Positions 15,815 to 25,141 are shown, counted from the stretch's first letter. The stretch: DNA of 41,417 nucleotides from Bacteroidia bacterium (GCA_040880525.1 JBBDIG010000015.1:1-41417), one strand, 5' to 3'. The notes: a model not told the origin generated them from the letters alone. A program made the numbers and translations.

Positions 15815-16920
15815 CCCGGTGCTGTGCCGGAAATTTCAATGATCATGTCATCATCCGGGCCTGGCGAGCCACGGCCATCCTTGTTGCTGGTGGCTATGAA
15901 AACGCGTCCATCAGGCGAAACGCACAAATCGCGCAGGCGGCCATAGCTGTCGTTTCCTGCGAAAAAGCTGTTTTCCTCTTCCACATCGGTGGCCGTTGCA
16001 TTCAGCTTAAGCTGCACCAACCTCGAAGCTTTGAGTGTTGTCATCAAAATGCTGTTGTGCCATTCCGGAATTCCCCATCCTCCGTAGTAGTCAATTCCTG
16101 CAACTGCCAGAGTTGGGGTCCAGGCACTTACCGGCTCCACTACATCCGAGTCATTGCAAAAAATAATTTCCGCAGGCTCATTGCAAAATCCATTAACATC
16201 TGGCCATCCGTAGTTTCTTCCGCTATAAATGATGTTCAGTTCGTCATCGGAATTTGGGCCATGCTCTGAACTGTAAACCAGCCCTTTGGCCAGCACAAGT
16301 CCTTGTGCATTTCTATGGCCTTTGCTCCATAAATTATTGCCGGGAAACGGATTATTTGCGGGTATCTCGCCTTCAGCCGTCATTCGTAATACTTTACCGT
16401 TGAGGCTGCTATGGTCCTGGGGTGTCTGTGTATTGCCGGCATCGCCTGTTGTAATAAGCAGCGTATTATCAGGAAGAAATATCAGCCGGCAGCCATTATG
16501 GATGGCGCTGCCTGCAATCCCGTCCAGCAGGATCAAAGGATTGGTAAGCTGGTCGTCAGCGTAATCGTAGCGGGCTATTCTCACTTTTATTCCCTGGTCA
16601 AAATAGTTGTAAGCCACAAATACCCAGGAAGTATCCTCAAATGCCGGGTAAAGAGCCATGCCCATCAATCCCGCTTCGCTTACCTCATGCACATCGTCAA
16701 TGGTCAGCAAGGGCATAACCTGTCCGTTTGCAGGATTTACCCGGCTTATGCGTCCATATCGTTCGGTCATCCAGATATGGTCATCCGGACCCCAGAGGAT
16801 CTCCCAGGGAGTATCCAGACCGGTAGCCACTTCACGGGTAGTAAGCGTAGGCTGGGCTGCAGCCGCCACGCTGCAAAATGTGAAAAGCAGAAACAGAGAT
16901 GCAGGCCGGAGGGCAATCAT
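15811..16920 (-). CDS. PQQ-dependent sugar dehydrogenase (GSDH family), secreted
   Basis: Glucose/sorbosone dehydrogenases oxidise sugars with PQQ in the periplasm or outside the cell; the true substrate is unknown. A signal peptide is visible at 1-22 (ASLFLLFTFCSVAAAAQ). The six-bladed propeller fold shows LDTPWEILWGPDDHIWMTER near the start, HNGCRLIFLPDNTLLITTGD, SLNGKVLRM, and EHGPNSDDELN (about 215-230), the family's active-site strand. 369 residues. The frame ends at GTAPG; the sorting tail continues in another frame (15557-15814). As it stands the enzyme would be exported but not handled by T9SS. Confidence 0.9.
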   Translation of the reverse strand: MIALRPASLFLLFTFCSVAAAAQPTLTTREVATGLDTPWEILWGPDDHIWMTERYGRISRVNPANGQVMPLLTIDDVHEVSEAGLMGMALYPAFEDTSWVFVAYNYFDQGIKVRIARYDYADDQLTNPLILLDGIAGSAIHNGCRLIFLPDNTLLITTGDAGNTQTPQDHSSLNGKVLRMTAEGEIPANNPFPGNNLWSKGHRNAQGLVLAKGLVYSSEHGPNSDDELNIIYSGRNYGWPDVNGFCNEPAEIIFCNDSDVVEPVSAWTPTLAVAGIDYYGGWGIPEWHNSILMTTLKASRLVQLKLNATATDVEEENSFFAGNDSYGRLRDLCVSPDGRVFIATSNKDGRGSPGPDDDMIIEISGTAPG

Positions 16921-17023
16921 TGTTTAGAAGCTTATGAATTATCTGAAATTCTTGATTTAAAAATTCTATAACATTGAAAGAATGAGATGGTTTTTTCTCT
17001 TCCCCTTCGCTGAGCAATGCGCA

Positions 17024-18328
17024 TTATCTGGATCCAGCTATCCACCGCCCCATTTCCTTCAGGCTGGCTTTTTTGCCATACATAAGAATGCCGGCCCGGT
17101 AAATTCGCCCGGCCAGCCATGTGGTGCCAAGAAAACCGGCCACCATAAGGCCCATTGAAAGCAGAAGCTGCCAGGCAGGAACTTCAAAGGGAATGCGTGC
17201 CATCATAATAACGGGCGAAGTGAACGGGATCATGCTCAGCCAGAATGCCAGGCCGCTATCAGGATTATTAATAAGTGCCGGAAGAGTCATAATGCTGAAC
17301 AGCAACGGGACAGAAGCCGGGAACATGAATTGGTAGGTATCCGACTGGCTATCCACAGCCGCTGCAAAAGAGGCAAATAGGGAACTGTACAGGAGGTATC
17401 CAAAAAGGAAATAAAATCCGAAGCTAAACAAGAGGAGTCCGAGCGGCAACGTATCAATACTGGCCATTATATTTTGGAACATTTCCGCACCTTCGGGCCC
17501 CTGCGCCATTCCGGAATCTCCGGCCAAAGTCATTGAACCGGGATCAGGCATAAAAAGGAGGCTGGCAATTGATGTGAGGAGCACCGTCAGAATAATCCAG
17601 AAAGCAAACTGCGTAAGGCCCACCATTGCAATTCCCAGGATCTTTCCCAGCATCAATTGAAAGGGCTTTACCGAGCTTATGATGATCTCGACAATCCGGT
17701 TGGATTTTTCTTCCTGTACCCCTTTTAGTACCAGTCCACCATAGAGAAAAATAAAAAAGTAAATAAGAAAACCCCCTCCGAAAGCTGCGCCACTTGCGGC
17801 TGCCACGCTGCTCTCGCGCAAACCTGCTTCTCCCACTACCCTGCACCGGATCTTCACCCTGGCCGAAATGCTTTCAATGGTTTCCCGGCCAATTCCCAGG
17901 GCTGCCATTCTTCGCTCTTTCAGTTCATCAGAGAGTAAATCTTTTATATGGTTTGTAATTCCAATCCCAAGGTTTTTTGCGGAAATAATCTCTACGCTGT
18001 CCAGATCATTCTTCTCGAAAGGCGGAATGTGCAGGATCATTTCCGCATCGGTATTCTCCAGCAATTCCATCCGGAGATTTTCATCCATTAGCCCCTCTGC
18101 ATACTGGAACGCCACCTCTCCTGAAGGATCCTGCATGCCGGCAAACTTCCCGCTCTCATCCACTACAATTACTTTATAGCGCTGCTCGCTGTCCATAGTA
18201 GCGATTAATACGGGAGCGGTAAACATCAGTACATACAGCAATGGACCAAGGAGCGTCAGGAAAATAAAGGTTTTGTTTTTGACGCGGCTCAGGTATTCAC
18301 GCCTGATGATAAGCAGGATCTTTCTCAT
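17024..18328 (-). CDS. natB: ABC-2 type exporter permease, NatB-like
   Basis: 434 residues. TM1 at about 22-42 (FIFLTLLGPLLYVLMFTAPV) is followed by a large extracytoplasmic domain (50-175) and five or more C-terminal helices (FGGGFLIYFFIFLYGG, GIAMVGLTQFAFWIILTVLL, LLLFSFGFYFLFGYLLYSSL, LLLSMGLMVAGFLGTTWLAG). GVQEEKSNRIVEIIISSVKP is the ABC-2 permease signature. It forms an exporter with the ATPase that overlaps it by 4 bases. NatAB pumps sodium in Bacillus; the substrate here is not shown by the sequence. Confidence 0.9.
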   Translation of the reverse strand: MRKILLIIRREYLSRVKNKTFIFLTLLGPLLYVLMFTAPVLIATMDSEQRYKVIVVDESGKFAGMQDPSGEVAFQYAEGLMDENLRMELLENTDAEMILHIPPFEKNDLDSVEIISAKNLGIGITNHIKDLLSDELKERRMAALGIGRETIESISARVKIRCRVVGEAGLRESSVAAASGAAFGGGFLIYFFIFLYGGLVLKGVQEEKSNRIVEIIISSVKPFQLMLGKILGIAMVGLTQFAFWIILTVLLTSIASLLFMPDPGSMTLAGDSGMAQGPEGAEMFQNIMASIDTLPLGLLLFSFGFYFLFGYLLYSSLFASFAAAVDSQSDTYQFMFPASVPLLFSIMTLPALINNPDSGLAFWLSMIPFTSPVIMMARIPFEVPAWQLLLSMGLMVAGFLGTTWLAGRIYRAGILMYGKKASLKEMGRWIAGSR

Positions 18329-19242
18329 GCCGTTTTCTCTTTTACCAGCCTTATAAAAATATCATTGATGGATGGCAGTTCCTCTTCAAATCCGTGGATC
18401 TCCACACTTGCCATCAACTTTTGCAGCAATACGTTCGGGTGCTGCATTCCTTCCGAGCGGAAGGTAACGGTAGAGAATCCATCCTCGCGCAGTTTCTGGT
18501 TTTGCAAAACAAAACCCGCAGGAATGCCTTGTTCATCCAGTTCTCCACGGTAAATAACACGGTATATGTTTGCCTTAAAATTTTGCCGGATCTCATCTAC
18601 CCTGCCGCCAATTACTTTCTTTGCCTTATTGATTAATACCATGAATTCACACATTTCCTCCACCTGTTCCATCCGGTGGGTTGAGAGAATGATGGTAGTT
18701 CCCTGGTTTCTGAGCCGGATCAACTCCTGCTTTATCGCCTCCGCATTTACGGGATCAAAACCGCTGAAAGGTTCATCCAGAATCAATAGCTCAGGGTTGT
18801 GAATCACGGTGGTGATAAACTGTATTTTTTGCTGCATCCCCTTACTGAGTTGCTCCACTTTCTTATCATACCAATCCATAATATCCAGTCGCTGCATCCA
18901 TTGCCGTGCTTCTTCCCGCGCTTTGCTACCGGGCAATCCTTTCAATTGCGCCAGGTAGATCAATTGCTCCCCCACCTTCATTTTACGGTAGAGGCCCCGC
19001 TCCTCCGGCATGTACCCGATATTGCTGATATCGTCCCGTTTCATGGGTTGTCCTTTCAGCAGCACCTCACCGCTGTCAGCATCCAGGATCTGGTTTACGA
19101 TCCTGATGAGCGTGCTCTTGCCAGCCCCGTTCGGTCCCAGCAGCCCGAAAATAGATTGCTTCGGTACCGAAAGACTCACCTGGTCCAGCGCCAGAAAGTC
19201 GCCATACCGTTTCGTTACCTCTTTAGCTTCAAGAATATTCAT
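18325..19242 (-). CDS. natA: ABC transporter ATP-binding protein, NatA-like with DUF4162 tail
   Basis: 305 residues with Walker A GPNGAGKS at 36-43, the signature LSKGMQQK at 132-139, Walker B LILDEP at 153-158 and the H-loop STHRM. After about 215, a DUF4162-type C-terminal domain follows (YRVIYRGELDEQGIP to LPSINDIFIRLV), usual in NatA and its relatives. It precedes the permease gene with a 4-base overlap, so both are one unit. A TACTTTTG box lies 26 bases upstream. Confidence 0.92.
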   Translation of the reverse strand: MNILEAKEVTKRYGDFLALDQVSLSVPKQSIFGLLGPNGAGKSTLIRIVNQILDADSGEVLLKGQPMKRDDISNIGYMPEERGLYRKMKVGEQLIYLAQLKGLPGSKAREEARQWMQRLDIMDWYDKKVEQLSKGMQQKIQFITTVIHNPELLILDEPFSGFDPVNAEAIKQELIRLRNQGTTIILSTHRMEQVEEMCEFMVLINKAKKVIGGRVDEIRQNFKANIYRVIYRGELDEQGIPAGFVLQNQKLREDGFSTVTFRSEGMQHPNVLLQKLMASVEIHGFEEELPSINDIFIRLVKEKTA

Positions 19243-19267
19243 GCAACCCCTTTTGTAAAAATGAGCG

Positions 19268-19275
19268 CAAAAGTA
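19268..19275 (-). promoter_or_regulatory. Bacteroidota -7 box for the natAB operon
   Basis: TACTTTTG on the minus strand matches TAnnTTTG, 25 bases from the natA ATG. The remainder of the 19276-19428 gap shows no gene. Confidence 0.5.
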
Positions 19276-19428
19276 TAGCTCCCGTTACCAAAAGGAAATT
19301 GATGCGCGCTTTATATTCGGGCCTTAGCTTTGACTCATCCAAAAAAATTCCTGAAAGGCGTCTATTTAAATACACTGTGGTCATTTCTTAAAGTAACAAA
19401 GGCAGGCTATAGGGCTTAATATACAAGG

Positions 19429-20106
19429 TCATAAGCAATAAATTATTTCGATTGGAACATTCGGTAAAGGATTATCTTCAATTTTCCATAAGCACCAGCC
19501 AGATACTGATACACCCGATGCTTCTGATTCTGTTTCCAACATTACCCAGTCCCCTTCATACTCCTTTACTTCATAATAGTACTGTGTAAAATGAGAGTCT
19601 ACAACAGGGCTATCAACATTTGGGTAGACTCTAAGTGGGTTATTGATAGGAAAGCCTAATAGCCGATCCTTCAAAAATTCTTCATATTTATAAAAACGTA
19701 TGTATTTTTTTGAACCTAAAAAATCAACTTTTTTTTGTTCAAAGTATAGCTCGGTCGTTGAGTTTATTCTAAAACCTTCGATATAAAAGACACCTGCTTC
19801 AGGATCAAAAACTTTCGGCTTAATAATTTTCTCCCATGTAGAATTCGGTTCCTCCATCAAATCATATTCTTCATCCCCAAAAGATAGGGTTGTCGAATTA
19901 AGTTTTATATGGTTGCCATTTATTTTAAAAATCAATGTATCTTGTGTAGAGTTGTATAATTCATATAAATTAATTGAATACACTCCAAATTCTTTACTTT
20001 CTTGAATCGCATTATCATTGCCATGCATCTTTTTATTATTATCTCTATCATGAAATCCACACTTTATTAAAAGTGGCAATATGATAAAAAAATGAAGTTT
20101 CCTCAT
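19429..20106 (-). CDS. AT-rich lipoprotein of unknown function with SH3-like C-terminus
   Basis: 225 residues. MRKLHFFIILPLLIKCGF gives a lipobox with Cys16. The middle is beta-rich (LIFKINGNHIKLNSTTLSFG). From about 155 the pattern NPLRVYPNVDSPVVDSHFTQ, YYYEVKEYEGDWVMLETES and GWCLW resembles a bacterial SH3 domain. Codon use is clearly more AT-rich than in the flanking ABC and HAD genes, and the gene lies next to a tRNA, so it may have been acquired. No partner gene is visible. Confidence 0.7.
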   Translation of the reverse strand: MRKLHFFIILPLLIKCGFHDRDNNKKMHGNDNAIQESKEFGVYSINLYELYNSTQDTLIFKINGNHIKLNSTTLSFGDEEYDLMEEPNSTWEKIIKPKVFDPEAGVFYIEGFRINSTTELYFEQKKVDFLGSKKYIRFYKYEEFLKDRLLGFPINNPLRVYPNVDSPVVDSHFTQYYYEVKEYEGDWVMLETESEASGVSVSGWCLWKIEDNPLPNVPIEIIYCL

Positions 20107-20300
20107 TTCCTGTAAATTTTTTCATTTTGATTCCCATATTCTTAACTTGAAGAATAATATAGATACGTACCGGGCAAGTTCTTCCATTCCACGTTCGCTA
20201 CCATATAATGCCAAAGACCTTGATTTCCGCAACTCGGTTCGTTTGAACTCAATGTCACTGCTCCATGGTAAAAGTATCCCTACCGCCCTTAAACCGAAAA

Positions 20301-20330
20301 TCCCTTGCAAGTTTATCAACTTACAAGGGA
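20301..20330 (-). terminator. Hairpin downstream of the tRNA gene
   Basis: TCCCTTG-C-AAGTT pairs with AACTT-A-CAAGGGA around TATC, with one mismatch. On the minus strand it follows the tRNA by about 10 bases and is followed by ATTTTCGGTTT, a modest terminator tail. The remaining 20107-20300 stretch holds no gene that I can support. Confidence 0.55.
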
Positions 20331-20339
20331 TTGAGCGGT

Positions 20340-20416
<77 letters not shown>

Positions 20417-20431
20417 GCTTTCCTTATGGCC

Positions 20432-20439
20432 TAACTTTG
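20432..20439 (+). promoter_or_regulatory. Bacteroidota -7 box for the HAD gene
   Basis: TAACTTTG matches TAnnTTTG on the plus strand, between the divergent tRNA and the HAD gene. It would give a leader of about 60 bases. Confidence 0.5.
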
Positions 20440-20506
20440 CACCATCTGAAAGGGGTGCAAAAATAGCGATTCCCTCGCAAATTCTACAAATAACCAAGCG
20501 CAGAAA

Positions 20507-21139
20507 ATGATCAAAAACCTGATCCTGGATCTGGGAGGTGTAATCCTGGATATTGACTACCAGCGAACTGAAGAGGCTTTTATCGCGCTGGGAATAACGG
20601 ATTTTGAAGAGATCTATTCTCAGATGCGCCAATCGCCCATTTTTGACCGGCTGGACACCGGGAAGATTGATGCAGATGAATTTCTTGATTCCCTGGCGGG
20701 GCACTGCAAAAAGCCCGTTTCCCGCGAACAGGTACGCGATGCCTGGAATCGTATGCTAATCGGACTGCCAGCAGAAAACCTTGAACTGCTCAGAGAGCTG
20801 AAACCTCATTTCCGGCTGTTTCTATTCAGCAACACCAATGCGATCCATTATCCGGAATTCAATGAATTGATCAGCAGGCAACACGGGATTGCGGATTTCT
20901 CCGGCCTTTTTGAGCGGGCTTACTACTCTCATTTGGCAAGGCTTCGTAAACCGGATGAGGCAGCTTTTAACCTGGTAGTACGCGAAAACAACCTTGCACC
21001 GCAGGAGACACTGTTCATTGATGATAGCCCTCAGCATGTTGAAGCTGCCCGGAGAACAGGTATCAGCGCTGTATTAAAGGACAAGGACGAATCGCTGAGG
21101 GAATTGCTGAAAAGATACCTGAAGTGGCCTGCTTTATAA
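20507..21139 (+). CDS. HAD-IA family phosphatase, YihX-like
   Basis: Small-molecule phosphatase of the haloacid dehalogenase fold; YihX acts on alpha-glucose-1-phosphate. Motif I is LDLGGVILDID at 7-17, with the nucleophile Asp8; the usual second Asp is a Gly, as is common in this subfamily. Motif II is LFLFSNTN (about 105-112), the motif III lysine is in RLRKPDEAAF, and motif IV is TLFIDDSPQHVEAA. The helical cap occupies about 18-85. 210 residues is normal. It stands alone between a tRNA and a hairpin. Confidence 0.9.
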   Translation: MIKNLILDLGGVILDIDYQRTEEAFIALGITDFEEIYSQMRQSPIFDRLDTGKIDADEFLDSLAGHCKKPVSREQVRDAWNRMLIGLPAENLELLRELKPHFRLFLFSNTNAIHYPEFNELISRQHGIADFSGLFERAYYSHLARLRKPDEAAFNLVVRENNLAPQETLFIDDSPQHVEAARRTGISAVLKDKDESLRELLKRYLKWPAL

Positions 21140-21147
21140 GGATGCAT

Positions 21148-21187
21148 AAAAAAACGGCAGGCATTGAATTAACTTCAATACCTGCCG
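21148..21187 (-). terminator. Strong hairpin with T-run on the minus strand
   Basis: CGGCAGGCATTGAA (21155-21168) pairs with TTCAATACCTGCCG (21174-21187) with one mismatch. The T-run (21154-21148 read in reverse) lies on the minus-strand side, so it best ends a minus-strand transcript, although it may also stop the HAD message. No recognised gene lies upstream on the minus strand (see findings). Confidence 0.65.
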
Positions 21188-21369
21188 TGTTATAAAGAAT
21201 TCACCCATGAATTCTATCCTTTCGGATTACCATATATAATGCTTTCGGAACCGGAATGTTTACCAGGATATCCGTTTTTATAAATCACCTTTCCCCAGGG
21301 GTTTTTTCAGATTCGGTTAAAGTGATTGTATTTCAGCACAGAAACACTTGCCCTCCCGGTCCAAAGTTC

Positions 21370-21397
21370 TTGCAATGAACCCTTATCATTACCTTCG
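21370..21397 (+). promoter_or_regulatory. Promoter of the PNGase F-like gene
   Basis: TTG at 21370-21372 and TACCTTCG at 21390-21397 are 17 bases apart, close to the Bacteroidota TTG-N19-TAnnTTTG pattern with one mismatch. The start codon at 21424 is about 26 bases further on. Confidence 0.4.
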
Positions 21398-21423
21398 TTT
21401 CCAGCCATTAAAATCTGAATCCT

Positions 21424-23655
21424 ATGAAGACATACTTCCTTTTGTCCCTCGCGATTTCATTTGCATGTATAGCCGCTGCCGGACCAGGTGATACCATCCG
21501 CGTCAGGAGCCACGAAAATGTGCATTGGGACTGGAACGGAAATAAAGATCGCATCGCGGTTTTTCCTCCCCCATCTCAGCAGTTCAGGCAGATACTATTG
21601 CACTACACGCTGGGCTGCCCCTCCACAGGTTGCAGCGAGTGGGACTACACCACCCAGATCCAGGTGCTCAGAAAAACCGGTAAGTGGGACTCAACCCTGG
21701 CGCTGGCTCCGGAGTTTACCGCAGACGGGCAGGAAATAGATACGTTCCACTACCGGACGGATCCTACGTACGTTCATTTTTTCAATACCAAAACAGGATT
21801 GACGGATTCCACACTTGCTGAAGACTGGAAGGTATTGCTTTACCAAGACCCACAAAACCCGCTGACACCAACCGATTCATTTATTGCATGGGAAGGAGAT
21901 TTTTACAATTATGTTTTTAATATAAATGGAGATACGGTTGATTCCGTGTGGGTTCCGGCCACTTCCTCACTTTTCCTTTCTCACCATAAAATTTATACTC
22001 CGTATGAAGTGAAGGAGGCGGTGGAATTGGCCCGGGTCATCACGCCTTATGCCGGGAACTTCGACAGGAACTGGCAACATACCTGGACCTTTGACATAAC
22101 GGATTACGAGCCGCTCCTCCTCGATTCAACAGAAATACGGGCCCGGTATGACGGCTGGCAGGATGGATTCACCATTACCCTGGATTTTGAGCTGATAGAA
22201 GGCATGGCCCCGCGAAAAGTACTGGCCATACAAAATTTGTGGCAAGGGGCTTTTCAATATGGGGTAGCTTCCAATCCAATAGAAAGCAGGCTGGTGGAAC
22301 GGGAGGTGACCATCCCTGCAGAAGCGAAGGGCGCCAGCGTGCGCATTCTCCCCAGTGGCCACGGCTTTGGTGGCAACGAAAACTGCGCTGAGTTCTGTCC
22401 TAAAGATTATTACCTGAAAGTAAACGGGCAGCAGCGATTTTCACAACTCATCTGGAAGGACGACTGCGGTCTGAACCCGGTCTACCCCCAGGCCGGCACC
22501 TGGCTCTACGATCGCGCCAACTGGTGCCCCGGTGGAGCTGCCATTGCCTTCGATCATGAGATCACACCCTGGATGGCGCCCGGCAGCAACATGAAGCTGG
22601 ACATGGACCTGGAGCCTTACAGCTACAATGGTAGCGGCAGCACGCCAGTCTACATTATCGCTGCACAACTATTTACTTATGGTGAAATAACTTATGAGAA
22701 TGACGCAACCGTTTCCGCCATCATCGCCCCAACCCAGGACGAAAATCATATCCGCCAGAATCCGGTTTGTGCCAATGCGATCATCGAAATTCAGAACCTG
22801 GGATCGGCCACCCTCGAAAGCGTGGAGATTATCTACGGTCCCAAAGGTGGCCACCTCGATCTATATACGTGGACCGGCAGCCTGGCATTTGGAGAAAAAG
22901 CGGAGGTGGCGCTTCCGGGCAGGTTGTTTTATACCGCCTCTCAGGATGTGGCAACTTTTACAGCCGAGGTACGAAACCCCAATGGAAAGCCTGATGAAAA
23001 TGATTTGAACAATAAAATGGAATCTCCTTTCGATGTGCCTGAGAAATTGCCTGAGACCGTGGTGCTGTGGCTGAAAACAAATTCCGCTGGAAATGAATCT
23101 TCCTACCGGGTTACAAACTATAAAGGGGAGACGCTGTATCAGCGTTCCGGCATGGCGAATAATACAATCTATAAGGACACTTTTAATTTCCCTGATGCAA
23201 TAGGTTGCTATACATTGGAAATAGATGACGCGGGAAAAGACGGGCTGAGCTTCTGGGCCAATTCAGCAGGAACGGGTTATGCGCGTTTGATGAAAGGCTC
23301 CGGCTCCCTGGGCCTGTTGAAAAATTTCGATCCTGATTTTGGAACGCAGATCCGTTACAGTTTCACGGTAGGATACACAGTGGATGTGCAGGAAACGGAA
23401 CGCAACACCACATTTCTACAGGTATTTCCGAATCCCACAAAAGAACGCTTGTTTATTGACCTCGTATTACCACAGAAAGCGCCAGTACATTTTGAACTTT
23501 ATAATGCAGCCGGACAACTAAAAAAGCAAGCTCAGATTTTGGATTATCAAAACCAGGGTATTGATTTAAATATAGCTGATTATGAACAAGGTATTTATTT
23601 GATCCGCGTTCGTTCCGGCAACAATGTTTGGGTAAAGCGGGTGCTGAAGCACTAA
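21424..23655 (+). CDS. Secreted PNGase F-like peptide-N-glycosidase with T9SS sorting domain
   Basis: PNGase F releases intact N-glycans from asparagine. A signal peptide is at 1-19. The N-terminal fold includes LHYTLGCPSTGCSEWDYTTQ (about 60-78), with the family's GCPxxxCxxWD motif that holds the catalytic Asp, and HTWTFDITDYEPLL. The second PNGase domain runs to about 430 (FGGNENCAEFC, LIWKDDCGLNPVYPQAGTW). From about 440-540 is a CARDB-like segment, and the tail from about 660 (QVFPNPTKERLFIDLVLPQ to GIYLIRVRSGNNVWVKRVL) is a type A T9SS domain. 743 residues. Family assignment is strong; true glycosidase activity is inference, since many homologues are uncharacterised. Confidence 0.88.
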   Translation: MKTYFLLSLAISFACIAAAGPGDTIRVRSHENVHWDWNGNKDRIAVFPPPSQQFRQILLHYTLGCPSTGCSEWDYTTQIQVLRKTGKWDSTLALAPEFTADGQEIDTFHYRTDPTYVHFFNTKTGLTDSTLAEDWKVLLYQDPQNPLTPTDSFIAWEGDFYNYVFNINGDTVDSVWVPATSSLFLSHHKIYTPYEVKEAVELARVITPYAGNFDRNWQHTWTFDITDYEPLLLDSTEIRARYDGWQDGFTITLDFELIEGMAPRKVLAIQNLWQGAFQYGVASNPIESRLVEREVTIPAEAKGASVRILPSGHGFGGNENCAEFCPKDYYLKVNGQQRFSQLIWKDDCGLNPVYPQAGTWLYDRANWCPGGAAIAFDHEITPWMAPGSNMKLDMDLEPYSYNGSGSTPVYIIAAQLFTYGEITYENDATVSAIIAPTQDENHIRQNPVCANAIIEIQNLGSATLESVEIIYGPKGGHLDLYTWTGSLAFGEKAEVALPGRLFYTASQDVATFTAEVRNPNGKPDENDLNNKMESPFDVPEKLPETVVLWLKTNSAGNESSYRVTNYKGETLYQRSGMANNTIYKDTFNFPDAIGCYTLEIDDAGKDGLSFWANSAGTGYARLMKGSGSLGLLKNFDPDFGTQIRYSFTVGYTVDVQETERNTTFLQVFPNPTKERLFIDLVLPQKAPVHFELYNAAGQLKKQAQILDYQNQGIDLNIADYEQGIYLIRVRSGNNVWVKRVLKH

Positions 23656-23796
23656 TTTATCAAGCCTATTGTTATGTTATTTCAAAGCCAAAAATTAAAG
23701 CTTAAAAATCCGGGAAAACGCAGCCTTATTTACAAATCACAACATGAGGACAGATAGCCGCATCTTTGCAGCTTCGGAAAATACAAAAAGCTATTC

Positions 23797-24384
23797 ATGC
23801 TCATCCATCGTGACACCTTGATCTCTGACGAAGTAATAACCGAGGACTTTGTCTGCAACATCAGCAAATGCAAAGGCATCTGCTGCGTGGAGGGAGATTT
23901 TGGCGCTCCGCTCGAAGAGGAGGAGATAAACCACATAAAGGCTGATTACAAAAAGATAAAGCCTTACATGACTGAGGCCGGAAGGCACGTAGTGAAGGAG
24001 AAGGGATTCTATGAGCAGGATCCGGAACATGAGCTGGTGACCACGCTGGTAAAAGGCCGTGAATGTGTTTTTGCAAAAAACGAAAACGGCACCTGGCAGT
24101 GCGCTATTGAACAGGCATTCCAGGATGGAAAAACTGAATTTCGCAAACCACTTTCATGTCACCTTTATCCGGTTCGCATCAGCAAAATTGGTTCGCTGAC
24201 GGCCCTGAATTATGATCGCTGGGCCATCTGTGGTGATGCCTGCAAACTGGGATCTGAATTAAAAGTGCGGGTATATAAATTCTGCAAGGATTCGCTCATC
24301 CGCAAATTTGGCGAGGAATGGTACGGGGAATTGACAGAGGTCGCAAACGATTACATTGAGGCAACTGAAATGACAAAAGAATGA
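23797..24384 (+). CDS. DUF3109 family cysteine-rich protein
   Basis: 195 residues. Near the N-terminus [11 protein letters not shown] places Cys at 20, 25, 29 and 30, followed by EGDFGAPLE; further cysteines occur in GRECVF, GTWQCAIE, PLSCHLYPV and ICGDACKL. The pattern resembles YkgJ-type zinc- or iron-binding clusters, so a bound metal is likely; function is not known to me. A promoter with CATCTTTG (23761-23768) precedes it, and the same promoter with the first 53 codons exists as a relic at 4886-5084. It overlaps the following lipoprotein gene by 4 bases. Confidence 0.9.
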   Translation: MLIHRDTLISDEVITEDFVCNISKCKGICCVEGDFGAPLEEEEINHIKADYKKIKPYMTEAGRHVVKEKGFYEQDPEHELVTTLVKGRECVFAKNENGTWQCAIEQAFQDGKTEFRKPLSCHLYPVRISKIGSLTALNYDRWAICGDACKLGSELKVRVYKFCKDSLIRKFGEEWYGELTEVANDYIEATEMTKE

Positions 24385-24872
24385 CCGGCTGGAAATACAA
24401 TATTTTGATGATTTCGCTTTTGATGCTGTGGAGTTGCGGCCCATCCAGATCCGGCAATAAGTCCGAAACTGAGGAGGCTCCCGCCATTTCGCAGCAGGAA
24501 ATGCCTCCCCAAGAAATGATCGCTTGCGACAGCGCCATAACACAGGAAGTTGACACTCCGCCCCTGTTTCCTGATGGAGATCAGGCGCTGGCCATGTATT
24601 TTTATAAAACGCTCAGGATCCCTAACCCACACCGCTCCCTCGAAAAAACCGGTACGATCTCTTTCGTGGTGGACTGCAATGGGCGCGCTAAGGATTTCAG
24701 AGCCGTCAGCAGCATCCATGCTGATGTTGACCGGATTATTGAATATGCAGTTTTAAAAATGCCGGCATGGAATGCAGCCGTCAAGGACGGCCAGGCGGTA
24801 AATCACCGGGTTTGTTTCAGAGTACAGGTGGTGCGGGGTTCCACGGCTTTTCAGCCCCAGGATTGCGATTAA
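24381..24872 (+). CDS. Lipoprotein with TonB C-terminal-like domain
   Basis: 163 residues. The lipobox LWSC puts the acylated Cys at 19. After a Glu/Pro-rich linker (EEAPAISQQEMPPQEM), residues about 65-155 have the TonB-C layout: PDGDQALAMYFYKTLRIPNP, GTISFVVDCNGRAKDFRAVS, VLKMPAWNAAVKDGQAVNHR and VCFRVQV. It lacks the usual N-terminal TM anchor and proline-rich spacer, so it is probably not a TonB that energises receptors but an anchored relative, common in Bacteroidota. Start overlaps the DUF3109 stop (ATGA), implying coupled translation. Confidence 0.85.
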   Translation: MTGWKYNILMISLLMLWSCGPSRSGNKSETEEAPAISQQEMPPQEMIACDSAITQEVDTPPLFPDGDQALAMYFYKTLRIPNPHRSLEKTGTISFVVDCNGRAKDFRAVSSIHADVDRIIEYAVLKMPAWNAAVKDGQAVNHRVCFRVQVVRGSTAFQPQDCD

Positions 24873-25141
24873 TCATCGTAGCCTTTTGCTTTATTTAATT
24901 TCCGGTTATTCTATTAAATATCCACTCCATACAGATCCGGTATCTTCGGATTTGTTTAAATTAAATCTACTATTACAGAACCCTGTAAACCACGGATTGC
25001 CCGCTGATCCAGGCGCTCAACAATCAGCCTGCATTCTCCGTTTTGCTATAATGTTTTATTCCCCAAAATATAAACCGGGAATAATAATTCATTAAATCAT
25101 ATTTTATTTTTATTAGAATTTGAATTTTAAAGCGGAAATAA

